Shown here: positions 1 to 11,265 of the stretch, one piece after another
Numbering within the stretch: the first letter of the stretch is position 1
Layout: each line of letters begins with the position of its first letter
Assembly (NCBI GenBank): GCA_001566295.1
Contig: KQ964245.1
Coordinates: 2,237,524-2,301,523, forward strand
Direction of reading: 5' to 3'
Length of the DNA: 64,000 nt
Source: Microdochium bolleyi
Taxonomy: Eukaryota > Ascomycota > Sordariomycetes > Xylariales > Microdochiaceae
Notes under the pieces: generated by a model
Seen by the model: only the letters and a program-made list of their open reading frames with translations
Databases searched by the model: none
Told to the model about the DNA's origin: nothing
Translations under genes and position numbers: made by a program

Positions 1-387
1 CAACCGTGGTAAAGGAGTGCAAGGCGGATGAGTTCGCCACACAACCAATACTTCCCAGCAGACCAGAGGCCACGAGGAACTATTTGCGGCCCCAGATATC
101 GGCCGCTTGAGCGTACACGGGGCTGAGAACGATTGTGGCCAATGCAATGGAGGCAATGGGCGCTATTGTGGTGCGAGGCGAATGGAGCGCTTCTGCATAG
201 ATGCGTGCTTGCTTGAGATAGATTCTTGTCAGTGTGTTTCCACTTGCCTATGGGTTGGCTCGGAACATACGGTGGCTGCCCCAACGAAGCTAAACATCTG
301 GGCGAAAGGTAGTGTACCGACTGCGAGAATGGCAAGGCACCTCCTCCAGCTGGGGTGCTGAAGCTGCTGTTGCTCGCCTTGCTCCAT
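1..387 (-). pseudogene. MFS transporter 5' fragment with in-frame stop, runs off left edge
   Basis: Reading leftwards from about 226, the minus strand encodes a hydrophobic helix followed by AQAADIWGRK, then a TAG stop at 80-82, then FLVASGLLGSIG in the same frame. This matches the loop 2-3 signature of major facilitator transporters (G/A-x-x-AD-x-x-GRK), with the next membrane helix resuming directly after the stop. In relatives the residue after GRK is often aromatic, so TGG to TAG is a simple explanation. A possible first exon starts at the ATG at 387 and ends at a GT at 270-269. However, the best acceptor does not restore the transporter frame, so the gene may be broken twice or the start may lie elsewhere. 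Only the N-terminal part is in the window. I am fairly sure of the MFS family, less sure of the exon structure, and cannot name a substrate. Confidence 0.5.
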
Positions 388-1459
388 GGCTCGACCAGTC
401 GGGTGTGATGGGTCTGCAGCTGGCTTGATTATGGGAGGTGGGAAGCTCTCTGCCGTGGGATGGAGCTGGGCGATTGATAGCTGGCGTGTGTGGAATGCTG
501 TGATGGATGCTGTCTTGCGCTGGCTTTCCGAGCGTGGACGTGAGCAGAAAGGATGAATGACCAAAAGTCTGATGACAAAAGTTGTGTAAACTGCTGCAAT
601 GGGGAAGCTTGGATGATGTTGGGATGAGAAGAGATGCGAGGTGATGGAGCTGGAGAGGAGATGCTCGATGTCTACAGCACTGATGAGTACGCGACGGGAA
701 GGAAGGAGCGCGAAAGGCAATGCCGCTGCCAGACGACAATCAGAACGCCAAGCAGTCACGACCAGACTCTGGAAAGGCACGAGTCTGCTTGAAGCAGACT
801 TGCAGTCACAACCATACAATCTGGTGATCCTACTGCTCAATACCGCGAGCCACTGTCACTGCGCGAACTTGTCATAAGTCGAAGATAGCCATCCGTGGAC
901 ACTGAACATCTGACACTTGGGATATTTTTTCAGACCATCAAAGGCATGAGGCAGGCCCCATCTGTTCTGGTGCATTCAAACCTGTGAACAGGGATAGCTT
1001 GCCGGATGCGAAAAATTATGATCCGTCTGTGTAACCCAGGTTAAACTGTCCAACTGCATGAAACATCCCCAAGGCCTTGAGGTGTGTTCAACACGATCTC
1101 AAAACCTCACAGGTCCGGAAATCATTATCTCCAGAAGCCAATAAAATGGAATAAAAGGCACCAAACAGTACACCAAAGCGATGATGAAGTTTCCTGTGCT
1201 TCTCAAACCTCAAAGTTCAGGCCGTCGTCACCTCGGAGGTGAGTCTCCTTGTTGTCGTGGAAGTTGGACCAATCACGACCCACAGGACGGGGTCCATGAA
1301 AGCTGCATCCATGACGACTTTGATGACTCCGCTTATCTCCGGGCCGTCCTTGCAGCTCGCCACTCCGGTTCTCTCCATTTGCATCTCGACATCCTTCGAG
1401 CAGACCGCGGCTGCAGGCTTTTGCAATGACTACTTGCTGGTCATTGCCCGGCTTCCACG
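388..1459. other. Intergenic region, no gene seen
   Basis: This stretch separates the minus-strand MFS fragment from the plus-strand DUF1992 gene and would hold both promoters. The open frames here have no recognisable domains. The last 50 bases before 1460 contain no in-frame upstream start for the next gene. Confidence 0.6.
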
Positions 1460-3208
1460 ATGGCGGCCATGGCTAAGGCAACCAGCCCGGCGTACATCTG
1501 CGCCCAGTGCACGCGTGCACAGCTCCTGCTTCGCCGAGCCCGCCCGCCGATCATCACATCGCCGCGACGATGGCAGGCAACACGATCTCCAGCGAGCAAT
1601 TCTACCACGACCAACAGTTCCGGCACCACTACCACGAGCAAAACGACAGAGAACGACGATGTCGACCGCAAATCCCCATCGAAAGCCACCGACTCTCCTC
1701 CCGCTCCCGAACCCGGCGCCATGTCCCAGCGTCTCCAGGAAGCTACGGAAGAAGCGCTCCTGACCGGTGGCCGCGCGGGTCGCAAGGCCGTCGAAGAGGC
1801 CGGCTTCTCCGACGAGCTGAAAGAGCGGCTCTTCTCGCGCATCCAGGACGCCAAGTTCCGCGCTGAGCACGCCGGAGCTTTCGCCGAGGCCGGTATACCA
1901 AGGGCTGCGGATAGAGATGCATATGCCGCCGCAACGACACCGGCCTGGACGGGCACCGAGTCCACCGAGGACGCGGTGCTGCGGATGCTCAACGACGCGC
2001 ACAAGCCGCTTGCCCGCAACTTGAGGAGTGCCGGGAAGCCGAAGTACCCGGATCTGCAGCCGGTCGAGTTGCGAATCCGTCCGGAGGCTCGGCCTAGTGC
2101 TGGCCAAAGGGTGGCCAGCGCGCGCGAGAAGGCAGCGGTGTATACTGGCCTAGGGATGAAGGGCAAAAAGGATACCGACCTCACCGACGAAGAGCGGGAG
2201 GCGCGGACGGCTGAGTTCCGCGAGCGCTTCAAGCCCGCGGGCAGGACCATGCCAGCGACGCTGCAGGGCCTGGCGTCGCTGGCCAACGAGCGCATCGAGG
2301 ACGCCATCGCGCGGGGCCAGTTCAAGAACATCCCGCGCGGGCCGGGCATCGAGCGGGACAAGCGTGCAGACAACCCGTTTATCGACACGACCGAGTACAT
2401 CATGAATAAGATGATCAAGCAGCAGAACATTGTTCCGCCGTGGATCGACAAGCAGCAGGAGCTCGTCAAGGCAGTGCATGTCTTTAGGAGCAGGATGCGC
2501 AACGACTGGAGGCGACACGCAGCGCGGACCATCGCAAGCAGGGGCGGCACGCTGGAGGAGCAGATACGCACCGCTCGGCGGTATGCACTTGCAGAGGAGA
2601 TTCACAATCCCGCAGCCGTGAAGAAGGTCAATCCAGATGCCCAGGTGGCCTCCCCGGCTGAAGTGCCAGAACGAGCCACTATGGCAAACGTGCAGCAGCA
2701 GCTGTCAAACGCGATGGCCGACGAAATCGGCTCTGCTCTCGACTCCGCAGCTCAATCCACCAAAGAGACCGCCACCACCACGCCCGAATCACCAGAGGCC
2801 GCTCCCGAAGAAGATGAGGAAATTATGCCCCTCTCGGCACCCTTCCGGGACCCGGCCTGGCTCTCCCTCGAGAAGTCCTACATGGAGCTGAGCATCGCCA
2901 ACATCAACGGCCTGACGCGCGCGTACAACCTGATGGCGCCCGAGCTGGCCAAGAAGCCGTACTACTCGCTGGAGCGGGAGCTCAACCGGTGCTATGCGGA
3001 CGTGGCGCCCGATCTGGCGGACACGATCAGGGAGCGCGCGACGCGGCCCGCGAGGAAGCCCGGCGGGGACGGTGCGGGCGTCAAAACTCCCGGGATCCTG
3101 GACCGGTTCGGCACGCCGACCTCGTCCAGGGTATATGATTCTAAGGAGCCACACTACGGGCTCAGGGAGATGTGGCGGGATCTGTTCAAACGCGAGGCTA
3201 CTAAGTAG
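1460..3208 (+). CDS. Mitochondrial DUF1992 (DNAJC28-type) protein
   Basis: An uninterrupted frame of 582 residues begins at the first ATG, with a second Met three codons later. The N-terminus is rich in Arg, Ala and Ser with no acidic residues and contains AYICAQC, a look common among fungal mitochondrial presequences. Residues about 260-335 carry the DUF1992 block seen C-terminally in animal DNAJC28 (LASLANERIEDAIARGQF, then DNPF, then an end in VPPWI). No J domain is visible. The middle and the 430-460 region are Ala/Glu-rich and probably disordered. The C-terminal 120 residues hold a second conserved-looking block starting PFRDPAWLSLEK. The molecular role of DUF1992 in fungi is not established; mitochondrial location is inferred from the presequence. 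No intron is needed. Confidence 0.85.
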   Translation: MAAMAKATSPAYICAQCTRAQLLLRRARPPIITSPRRWQATRSPASNSTTTNSSGTTTTSKTTENDDVDRKSPSKATDSPPAPEPGAMSQRLQEATEEALLTGGRAGRKAVEEAGFSDELKERLFSRIQDAKFRAEHAGAFAEAGIPRAADRDAYAAATTPAWTGTESTEDAVLRMLNDAHKPLARNLRSAGKPKYPDLQPVELRIRPEARPSAGQRVASAREKAAVYTGLGMKGKKDTDLTDEEREARTAEFRERFKPAGRTMPATLQGLASLANERIEDAIARGQFKNIPRGPGIERDKRADNPFIDTTEYIMNKMIKQQNIVPPWIDKQQELVKAVHVFRSRMRNDWRRHAARTIASRGGTLEEQIRTARRYALAEEIHNPAAVKKVNPDAQVASPAEVPERATMANVQQQLSNAMADEIGSALDSAAQSTKETATTTPESPEAAPEEDEEIMPLSAPFRDPAWLSLEKSYMELSIANINGLTRAYNLMAPELAKKPYYSLERELNRCYADVAPDLADTIRERATRPARKPGGDGAGVKTPGILDRFGTPTSSRVYDSKEPHYGLREMWRDLFKREATK

Positions 3209-4743
3209 CCGTGTATGATATTGTATAGCAAAGCCACGTTCTTTGTGTATATTACGAGAAAATAAATCAAGAGGACAAGTTGCACGATTCTGCCAGACAC
3301 GCACAGAGATAAACACTGGATTTAGGATAAATCACATTCACGATCCCGCCAACTCATTCCCGTAAATCCCGTGGATACCGCAGACGCGTGCAATCAGTAA
3401 GCGCCGGCCCGCACGTGTCTTTCTGGCTGGAACGGAAAGCGGGATGCGGAACCCTTCCCCGCACGAAGCGCAGGGCAAAGGCAAAGCCACTATATTACCC
3501 ACAGCCCGCCCCAATCGTTCCAGAAGTGCCACGAATGAAAAGATGCGCTCGTCCGAACCGGGGTCCGACACTCTGTCCCGTCCGGGGTCTGGGCTAATGG
3601 GGGCGGTGGTGGTCTTGGGTGTGATGTCACTTGTTACTGGGCATTGTCTGGGCGCGCAAGTCTGTATCCGGTGGGCCGTCGAGGCCTCTGGTCTGGGTGA
3701 GAGACCGAAGGATCAGGAAGGGCGAAGGCAACTGCAGTATTTCTGATAGGGGAGCAGGTTGTCTTTATATCGACCTCGCATGGCCTCCAACAGCATGGAA
3801 GACACACCACCGTAGCTGGGTGAATCGGATCCTGCCGAGGGGGACAAGGTGCAGATAGAGCTACTCCGTCCATGCGGCGCAGCAAAACGTCCGCTGGCTC
3901 TGGCCACACACGGGCGAGCGGCAGAGGAGAGAGGGTGGTGTGCGGGGTAGGCAGCTCCCCTGCGGTCCTGTTTCACGCTGCGAGTTTGGAGAAGGTGGTG
4001 TGTTATGTCAGCAGCCGCTGCCCCGAGCCGGCGCATTGCCGGGAAATCCAAGCAGCGAAGCCAGAACCCCACGGCGGGGAGGGCTCGCCAGGCGCCCTGC
4101 CACCTGCTAGCCTCAGTCCGGATAACCCTCTCCGTCATCCCATCCTGGTTGCTGCTCTCTGGCTTGAGTACCTGTGTACACCAGGCCGTGTGATGATGCC
4201 AATGGACGGGCAGACTTGAAGCATCGTGTGAAGAAGATGGAGTGAGGAGCTGCAATGCCGGAGACGAGGTGAATGCACAATCAAGACATCCCCACTGTCA
4301 GACCCGAGTGGCCTGACCGTGACCCGTTTGACCCTGATGGCGAAGTGGCCGAGTTAGCTTTCGACTCCACATCGACGACGTAGGTAGCTCTGCTTGGCTC
4401 CCGCCAGACGCGCCGGGACTTCTTTGCGATCTGCCTCTGCTCCGCATTCTCTCCTCTCCCTCTTCCCATTTCCCTCCTCTTCAGTCTTGCTACACCCTTT
4501 GCTCCCTCTCGAATCGCGGTTCGACATCGCAGGTCACTACGAGCTTCAGTCGGGGAAGCTTGTGTAGACGTCACCACACTCTTGTAGAGCTACGTCCTGA
4601 TCATCAGCCCAGCGATTGCCGCCGCCTTTGCAGCATAGCTTCGAACTTCACCAGGCTCCAATTCGGTTGCCGAGAGTCTCGCCTCTCTCCCTTCTCTTCT
4701 GTCACAGATCCATAACTCGAATCACATCCACACAACCACAGCG
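3209..4743. other. Intergenic region upstream of ACH1
   Basis: This block contains the 3' flank of the DUF1992 gene and the promoter and leader of ACH1. From about 4430 to 4530 and again at 4660-4700 the plus strand is strongly CT-rich (runs such as CTCTCCCTCTTCCC), typical of fungal core promoters and leaders. I see no convincing gene; open frames of up to 180 codons on the minus strand lack an ATG start and domain features. Confidence 0.55.
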
Positions 4744-6589
4744 ATGGCGTCACCAGTGGCTTCGGCCCTCCTCAAGTCCCGCATCCGGCACCCGGCGATG
4801 CTGTCCAAGCTCTGCCGCCCCGAGGACATGCTCAAGCACTTCCCCAACGGCGCCTACCTTGGCTGGTCCGGCTTCACCGGTGTCGGCTACCCCAAGTATG
4901 TATCCTTCACTCCAGCAAGATGCCCCGGGGGTCCTGCAAGACGCAATGCAATTGTGTGCTTGCTTGACGGGGAACCAAGAGGAAACAATCATGGCTAACA
5001 AAGAACTCTCAGGAAAATCCCCACCTTCCTCGCCGACCACGTCGAGAAGAACAACCTCCAGGGCCAGTTGCGCTATGGCATCTTCTGCGGCGCCTCTTCC
5101 GGTGCCGAGACGGAGGGCAGGTGGGCCGATCTCGACATGATCGAGCGACGCAGTCCCCACCAGGTCGGCAAGAGCATCGCAAAGGGCCTCAACGAGGGTC
5201 GCATCAACTTCTTTGACAAGCACTTGTCCATGTTCCCATCGGATCTCGTCTACGTGAGTTTCGAATCTCGGCCCGGGTACGGAATCCATCTGTGATGAAA
5301 TGAACTGACAATTTGTGAATCGCAGGGCTTCTACACCAAGGACAGGAAGAACCCGAACATCGATGTCGCCATTGTCGAGGCTACAGATATCCTCGAGGAT
5401 GGTAGCATCGTCCCTGGTGCCTCCGTCGGCGCCACTCCCGAACTGATGCAGGTTGCGGACAAGGTAAGACTCGAGCTATGCAGTTGCAAGCCAAGAAGGG
5501 AAGCACTCCCGCCCGCATCCACACCTCACTAACACCTTCTAGATCATCATTGAGCTCAACACGGCGCTCCCTAGTTTCGAGGGCCTGCACGACATCACTT
5601 TCACAGACATCCCGCCGCACCGCAAGCCGTACATGATCACGGGCGTCGAGGACCGCATCGGCTCGACCTCGATCGCGCTGGACCCCGCCAAGGTGGTTGG
5701 CATCGTCGAGTCCGACTACCGGGACCGTACGCTGCCCAACACCGACGCTGACGCCGGCTCGGCCACCATCGCCAGCCACCTGATCGAGTTCTTCGAGCAC
5801 GAGGTCAAGCACGGCCGGCTTCCGGACAACCTGCTGCCCCTGCAGTCCGGCATCGGCAACATCGCCAACGCCGTCATCGGCGGCCTTGCCGACAGCAACT
5901 TCCAGCACCTCAATGTCTGGACCGAGGTCATCCAGGACACCTTCCTGGACCTCTTTGACAGTGGCAAGCTCGACTTCGCGACCGCCACCTCGATCCGCTT
6001 CTCCCCCGAAGGGTTCGACCGCTTCTACAACAACTGGGACAACTACTTCCACAAGCTTCTTCTGCGCCCGCAGGCCGTCTCCAACGCGCCCGAGATCATC
6101 CGCCGCCTGGGCGTCATTGGCATGAACACCCCCGTCGAGGTCGACATCTACGCGCACGCCAACAGTACAAACGTCATGGGCAGCCGCATGCTCAACGGGC
6201 TCGGCGGGTCCGCCGACTTCCTGCGCAACTCCAAGTACTCCATCATGCACACGCCGTCGACGCGCCCGAGCAAGACGGACCCGCACGGCGTGTCCTGCAT
6301 CGTGCCCATGTGCACGCACGTCGACCAGACCGAGCACGACCTCGACGTCGTCGTCACCGAGGTCGGCCTCGCCGACGTCCGCGGCCTCGCGCCCCGCGAG
6401 AGGGCCCGCGTCATCATCGACAAGTGCGCCCACGAGGTGTACCGCCCGATCCTCAAGGAGTACTTTGAGAAGGCCGAGTTCGAGTGCCTGCGCAAGGGCA
6501 TGGGCCACCAGCCGCACCTACTCTTCAACAGCTTCGACATGCACAAGGCGCTCCAGGACGAGGGCAGCATGCGCAAGGTCAAGTGGTAA
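4744..6589 (+). CDS. ACH1: Acetyl-CoA hydrolase / succinyl-CoA:acetate CoA-transferase
   Basis: Four exons, 4744-4895, 5013-5253, 5326-5463 and 5543-6589, join to 525 residues, the usual length of fungal Ach1. Introns start GTATGT, GTGAGT and GTAAGA, end in CAG or TAG, and splice in frame (PK|KIPTFLADHVEKNN, SDLVY|GFYTKD, QVADK|IIIELN). Ach1 is a mitochondrial enzyme that moves CoA from succinyl-CoA to acetate, detoxifying acetate and supplying acetyl-CoA for growth on acetate or propionate. The family's catalytic glutamate fits E305 in NVWTEVIQD, and QSGIGNIANA fits the glycine loop near the active site. The ATG at 4744 has good context (gcgATGG) and is followed by a basic N-terminus. No lesions. 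The identification rests on whole-length similarity to the family as I know it. Confidence 0.96.
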
Positions 6590-6608
6590 GATCAGGGCGA
6601 CGGGAATT

Positions 6609-6633
6609 GGGGGGGGGGGGGGGGGGGGGGGGG
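6609..6633 (+). repeat. 25-base guanine run in ACH1 3' flank
   Basis: Twenty-five consecutive G start 19 bases after the ACH1 stop codon and are followed by GAGAGAGC. The run would lie in the 3' UTR of the mRNA as a G-quadruplex-capable tract, or mark an unstable homopolymer. Its exact length may be an assembly artefact. Confidence 0.9.
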
Positions 6634-7997
6634 AGAGAGCTGAAGGAGACAAAGATAAAGACCCCATCCCGGTGGGAGCTGGATTCAAGAGTGTCTGAGG
6701 ATGACGGCATGACATGGAGTGCCGGAGCTGTCGGAGCTTTCACTCCCGCATGCGGTGCTGGGCAGGAAAGGAGAGACACAGAGAGAAGGCACGGAGAGGC
6801 TGCTCGTTACTACCTGGATCATCTGGTCGGAGCCTCGCTGGAGCCTGGGGAATGCAGACCCATCAGGATATCGTTACAATGTTTACCACGACCTGGACCA
6901 ATCCATCCGCACATATAGCTCACCAATACGTAAATACGTTTCAACTACCTTATTTCCTGCTTCTTCTTGAGCTGAACCCTCGCAGCCAGTTGTGCGGGTA
7001 TTATGATCGTTGTCTACCTCTGGAGGGCAGCAGTGCTGCGCTCTGAATACCAGCCATCCACAATATCCCGAAAGACCTTGGCTTGAGATTTACTGCATTG
7101 TCTTCACCCCTTTCCAAGAGCAAGAATCAGCCGCAACCTGGGGAAATTGGTAATATAATAGTCAGGAAGAATGAGGAGGAGGAGAATTAGAGGAAGAACC
7201 GCACCTCTTCCAAAAGAGCCAGAGACTTGCAAACTTCCTTTGGGGAACCGGAGATGCTCTCTCAAACTCTTGAACCGCAGCCAGACGGGGGTCCACGGGA
7301 GTCGATGACCCCAAGGGTCAATTTCCCGTTAGGGCTATCCATCGCCAGCCAGCGTGCTTTGACAATACATCCCGTCTACCTCCCTAGGTAACAGATTGAG
7401 ATACCTAGCGGAAGTATCGAAATCCAGAAAAAGAGAGCCCGTAAAGTCCATTGTTTTCCATCTTACCTTGGGAACTATGTGACACGGTTCCCAGACAACT
7501 ATATCCGTCTGTGGGTCCTGGCTTAGCGTACTTCACACTGGCAGTGCTACCGAGGATTCGAAGCCAATTCACCAAAGCCCAGCTCAATTTCATGTCGTAC
7601 GTCGGAGCCGACGTCGGAGCGTGCTGTGCTTGCCTCTTATGAAGCAGCACGATTCGGTCTTCGTTGCGTCCATGGTGCATGTACGTGGCCCTCCGCGCGC
7701 GCATGATATCACATATGCAATCCCAAATGGTGGTGGTGCATCTGGCTGCAGCGGTCGCTTACACGTAGCATCGCGCACACCGGGTGGTGCGACCGTGGTT
7801 GCAGCACTAGAGAGCAGCAAGCACTAGAAGTGCCCACGCACATGCTAACAGATCACGGAGGAACTCCAGACGAGGGGAGCAAGGTCCTTTGAACGCACAC
7901 GAGCTTGTGCGAAACAAGAACAAAAAGACCCGCCGGCTTGGGTCCGTTGAGAATGAACAGGAGGAGAATGGGGAAATGTCCCTTTTTGGTGGTGGGG

Positions 7998-8669
7998 TTA
8001 CATTGTGTTGCGTTGCTCGGATGTAATGTCACACCAGACTAGAACAAAGAGCTCCCAGGGTGGTTCTGCGAAGTCAAGTGCTTGTGCACAGGCATTCCGT
8101 GCAGCAACAACTTGACGAATAGCGGAACAGCAGAGATAGAGATAGGACCCAGGTGGCACATATGGGGTGATGCTTATCTCGCGTGGTACGAGGTACTGCA
8201 GAGCAGGCTTTGAGAGACCCATTTGGATAGACATCTGTGTGAAAATTGCGTGGTCCTGGAGCGGGCCCTTGTGAAGTTCGGCGAAGTACGGGAAAGTGTC
8301 CCTGACTAAGGGTGCGTATGTGGCGTCACATGCATAGCGCAGGCATTGTCTCGTGAAGCGCACCTCAAATTGCGGGCAAGGCAGATCGGAGTCTGTTTCT
8401 ATAGTATCGTGCAGCACCAGTGCCGGGTATCGGTCGACTACCAGGGGAAAATTGGAGCGCGACACGTCCAAGGTGGTCCTTCGTAAAGCCCTTCGCAAGT
8501 AGCAAGGAGGCGCACCGAATAGTGGCGTTGCTGGCCGGATTGTAGGAACAATGTTTTGATTCCTCCTGGGAGCCATGAAGAGATTCGAAACACACTTCAC
8601 CTGAGAGATTCGATCAAGAGGAGCCTTTGTATATGTGTCCGAGAGCTCTGAAGGATCTCGCTTCAGCAT
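7998..8669 (-). CDS. Orphan ORF, 223 codons, doubtful
   Basis: An ATG-started frame of 223 codons lies alone in a gene-poor region, not opposite any recognised gene, so it is not an antisense shadow. The product has no signal peptide, no clear membrane helix and no domain I recognise. The C-terminal half has a more protein-like mix (many aromatics, PPGSYLYLCCSAIRQVV) than the N-terminal half. It could be part of an unrecognised spliced gene, a decayed gene or chance. I give it low confidence and assign no function. Confidence 0.2.
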   Translation of the reverse strand: MLKRDPSELSDTYTKAPLDRISQVKCVSNLFMAPRRNQNIVPTIRPATPLFGAPPCYLRRALRRTTLDVSRSNFPLVVDRYPALVLHDTIETDSDLPCPQFEVRFTRQCLRYACDATYAPLVRDTFPYFAELHKGPLQDHAIFTQMSIQMGLSKPALQYLVPREISITPYVPPGSYLYLCCSAIRQVVAARNACAQALDFAEPPWELFVLVWCDITSEQRNTM

Positions 8670-10684
8670 GATCCTTGCTGCAAAAAGGTTGTTCTGCCGA
8701 CGAGAGAGTACAGTATGCTTGTTAGCACCCAGGCTCGTGACAGGGGGCTGTTTGATCCGCTGGAGAATTGTCAGGCTTCTCAGTGCAACATTGGCTGATC
8801 CTGCAAGAAGGAGAGCTGATGTGGAGATTCGTCTGTTGAGATGGGGGACAAACCAGCTGGAGACTGAGCAAAAGACCTGATCGATTCAAGCTGATGTCCA
8901 CTTACGTCAAGCGCGGGCTTGGACTTCTGCCTGTCGGCCTGGCAAAAGAGTGTTCCATTATAAGTGAGACCACACAGATCCTGAGTCCTCATCTGCAGAT
9001 AACGGCTGACAGAGGTTTGACTGCGTGGTACAGCCATAATGGCCGTCGCAGGAGATGTTACCCTATCCGTCCTGTTGCAGTGATAATGAGTCGCTGAAAG
9101 GGCAAGACCGTCCGTGGCGGGAACGGAACGGCCATCGGGCGAGCTTTCCTTTGTGTGGCTGGCCAGCTAGTGTGGGGCCCTGTTCGTCCCAAGGAGTCCC
9201 AGACACTGCCCCGACCTGAATACATATCGCGACAAACCCGCACTCGAATATGTCCGGTCTGTGAGCGGCACTGTCATGCCTATCAGGGCGATCTGTGGCT
9301 TGCAAAGTGTCTTGCTGGACTGGCCGAGGAGCTGAACCCGTGTTGTTGGGGGTTTAGAGCTGGCAACCATGGTTGTGGATCGCACCAGAATCCTACGTTA
9401 CATAGGGGTTGGGCTGCTGATGAGATAGAGACACCCCCTGCGCCACACGGCTTCGAGGCGATGGGAGGCTCGTCATGGCGCAACCACCACATCAAGCCGC
9501 TGCTGTGCAATTCCCCGAGAGAAGGAGATAGGTAATCATGTCAGCCCAGCAATCTGGACCCTGCAAGGAAAGTAGTCTGCCCTCTTCTGTCCACATCTGA
9601 GACCCAAACTGCTCTTCCCCAGCTTCCAACGGCCAATGGCCCCCGCTGAGCAGACATGCGATGCGGGTCCTTGTGTCGTTCATTGGTCGACGAGGTGAAA
9701 ATCGCTTCTGGTATTCGGCCCGCCCTTATCGTGAGTTTCCAGGTTGACTGCCCAGGATCCTGGCCGAAGGTCATGTTCAGCCATGGAGACGTGCTGGGAA
9801 AGACAGGGACAGGCGCACGATGATCGTACGGACGACTCCGATGGAGAATTCTTCAAGATAGAGCTTCCATGCCTGGCCCCCTCGGAGCAGCAGCGGCTGT
9901 GGTCAGGGCATTGAGTTGTCGAATTGTCCATGGCCATGCCACTGGATGCGGTGGCCAACTTGACAAGAGGGACGTTGCTGCGCCGGATGCACAGTCAAGC
10001 CAGAGCTTCGGTAATCAGCAATCTGGGTATCTGGAACTAGAGCTCGCTGCCGAACGGCAAGAAAACTGAAGACTGGTGGGTGACATGTACTTGTGCTGTG
10101 CCGCCCGTATGCTGACTGCCTCCGTATCGGAGTGGTGCTGAGCTAACTTGGGCGATTGCCGATCCGGTCGTTTGTGGCTGCTCGGCAGCGAGCTTGTCGG
10201 CTGGGCCCCTGCCCCTGCACACCCTGTTTCTCCAAAAACAAGGACAAGGGGGCAGGGTCGCGTGCCTCTTCAAGGGCGTCCCGAGATGTAACTGTCGAGC
10301 AACGAGGGAGCCTCAAGTGCTACCATGCCATGAATTTGGACGTGGGGAGGGGATCATGCGGTGCTCATCGAAGTCGCGATGCTCCTCAGACTCGGCCGGC
10401 AGGGCGGATGCGGAGGCTGAAGCGACTGTTGGAGAAGAGCTGAGGCGGGCATGAGTGGTTGTTCCCACGACTCTCGTGTTGTTTGGAGGCTTTCATGAGC
10501 AGCCGGGCTGGCGGAGAAGTAACCATCCAGCGGTGTCCGTGACGCGTGGGCTTGGGCGGGCAAGCTACCACTAGTTACAGCTGTCAGTGGCTCAGCGTGG
10601 ACACAATCACTGACGGAAGGATGGACGAGTGGTCGCTCATGAAGGTGTCGGGAGGTCTGGAGGGGCGTGCGGCAAGGAAATGGG

Positions 10685-10711
10685 GGAGGTGGAGGAGGTG
10701 GAGGAGGTGGA
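10685..10711 (+). repeat. Three copies of nine-base GGAGGTGGA repeat
   Basis: Three perfect tandem copies of GGAGGTGGA followed by a partial copy, in a purine-rich strand. It lies about 550 bases upstream of the UNC93-like start codon. Confidence 0.85.
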
Positions 10712-11149
10712 GGAGCAGATAAGTGCGTGGGTGGGGAGACCCCGTGGAGAGGGCCAGTGAGGCCTGGGCACGGGCATGGGCAAAGCCAAGTGCGAGGCGC
10801 TTCTGTGGTGCAGCGCGGGAGGGCGCGGCAACGGGCAGAGGAGGAGGAGCATCCCTGCAGCGGCGCCCATGACCCTGCTGTAGCCTCCCTCCAGGCAGCG
10901 TATTGGGCGGAGGGCCGACTATTGTGTGCCGCGAAGCGTCCATCGCCAGATTCAGAGTGCTCGGCCGTTGAGCACTAGCTCCGGCTGTCAGACATAAAGT
11001 CTTGGTAGACACCCGCCCCGGCTGCATCGTGTCTCTCCTCTCCACCTCTCCGCATCTGCTCTCGAGAGCCATCCTCGACCAGGCACCCTCGACCAGGCAT
11101 CCTCTGCTGTCTCGCCTCCCTTGCTGAGCCGGTCCATCACAGTCATCAG

Positions 11150-11228
11150 GTGCGTTTCCGGTCGATCACCAGTCCTGACACCTCTGGTGACTGGTCACCA
11201 CTAATCTCTGTCTTCTCCCGGATTCCAG
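11150..11228 (+). other. Probable 5' UTR intron of the UNC93-like gene
   Basis: A donor GTGCGT at 11150, a CTAAT branch-like site near 11200 and an acceptor TTCCAG ending at 11228 enclose 79 bases just upstream of the ATG at 11266. The segment between acceptor and ATG is the CAACAACAAC-rich leader often seen in fungal mRNAs. Inferred from motifs only. Confidence 0.4.
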
Positions 11229-11265
11229 ACTGCAAACGACAACAACAACAACACCACAGCCCATC

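Larger units (their letters stand above)
6634..11265. other. Gene-poor stretch between ACH1 and the UNC93-like gene
   Basis: About 4.6 kb with no gene I can support firmly. It includes one 223-codon minus-strand ORF (listed separately), a G/A-rich nine-base tandem repeat at 10685-10711 and the promoter and leader of the UNC93-like gene at its right end. No transposon open frames, terminal repeats or tRNA-like structures were recognised. Confidence 0.5.

Noticed and set aside
229..840. Minus-strand 203-codon ORF
   Set aside because: Low-complexity Ser/Pro/His product without domains; only its last part overlaps a possible first exon of the MFS fragment, with a different start.
3713..4255. Minus-strand 180-codon ORF upstream of ACH1
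   Set aside because: Begins at TTG rather than ATG and shows no domain or conserved pattern.
5381..6517. 378-codon ORF antisense to ACH1
   Set aside because: A shadow caused by strong codon bias of the real gene; Val/Asp/Gly/Arg-rich product with no family.
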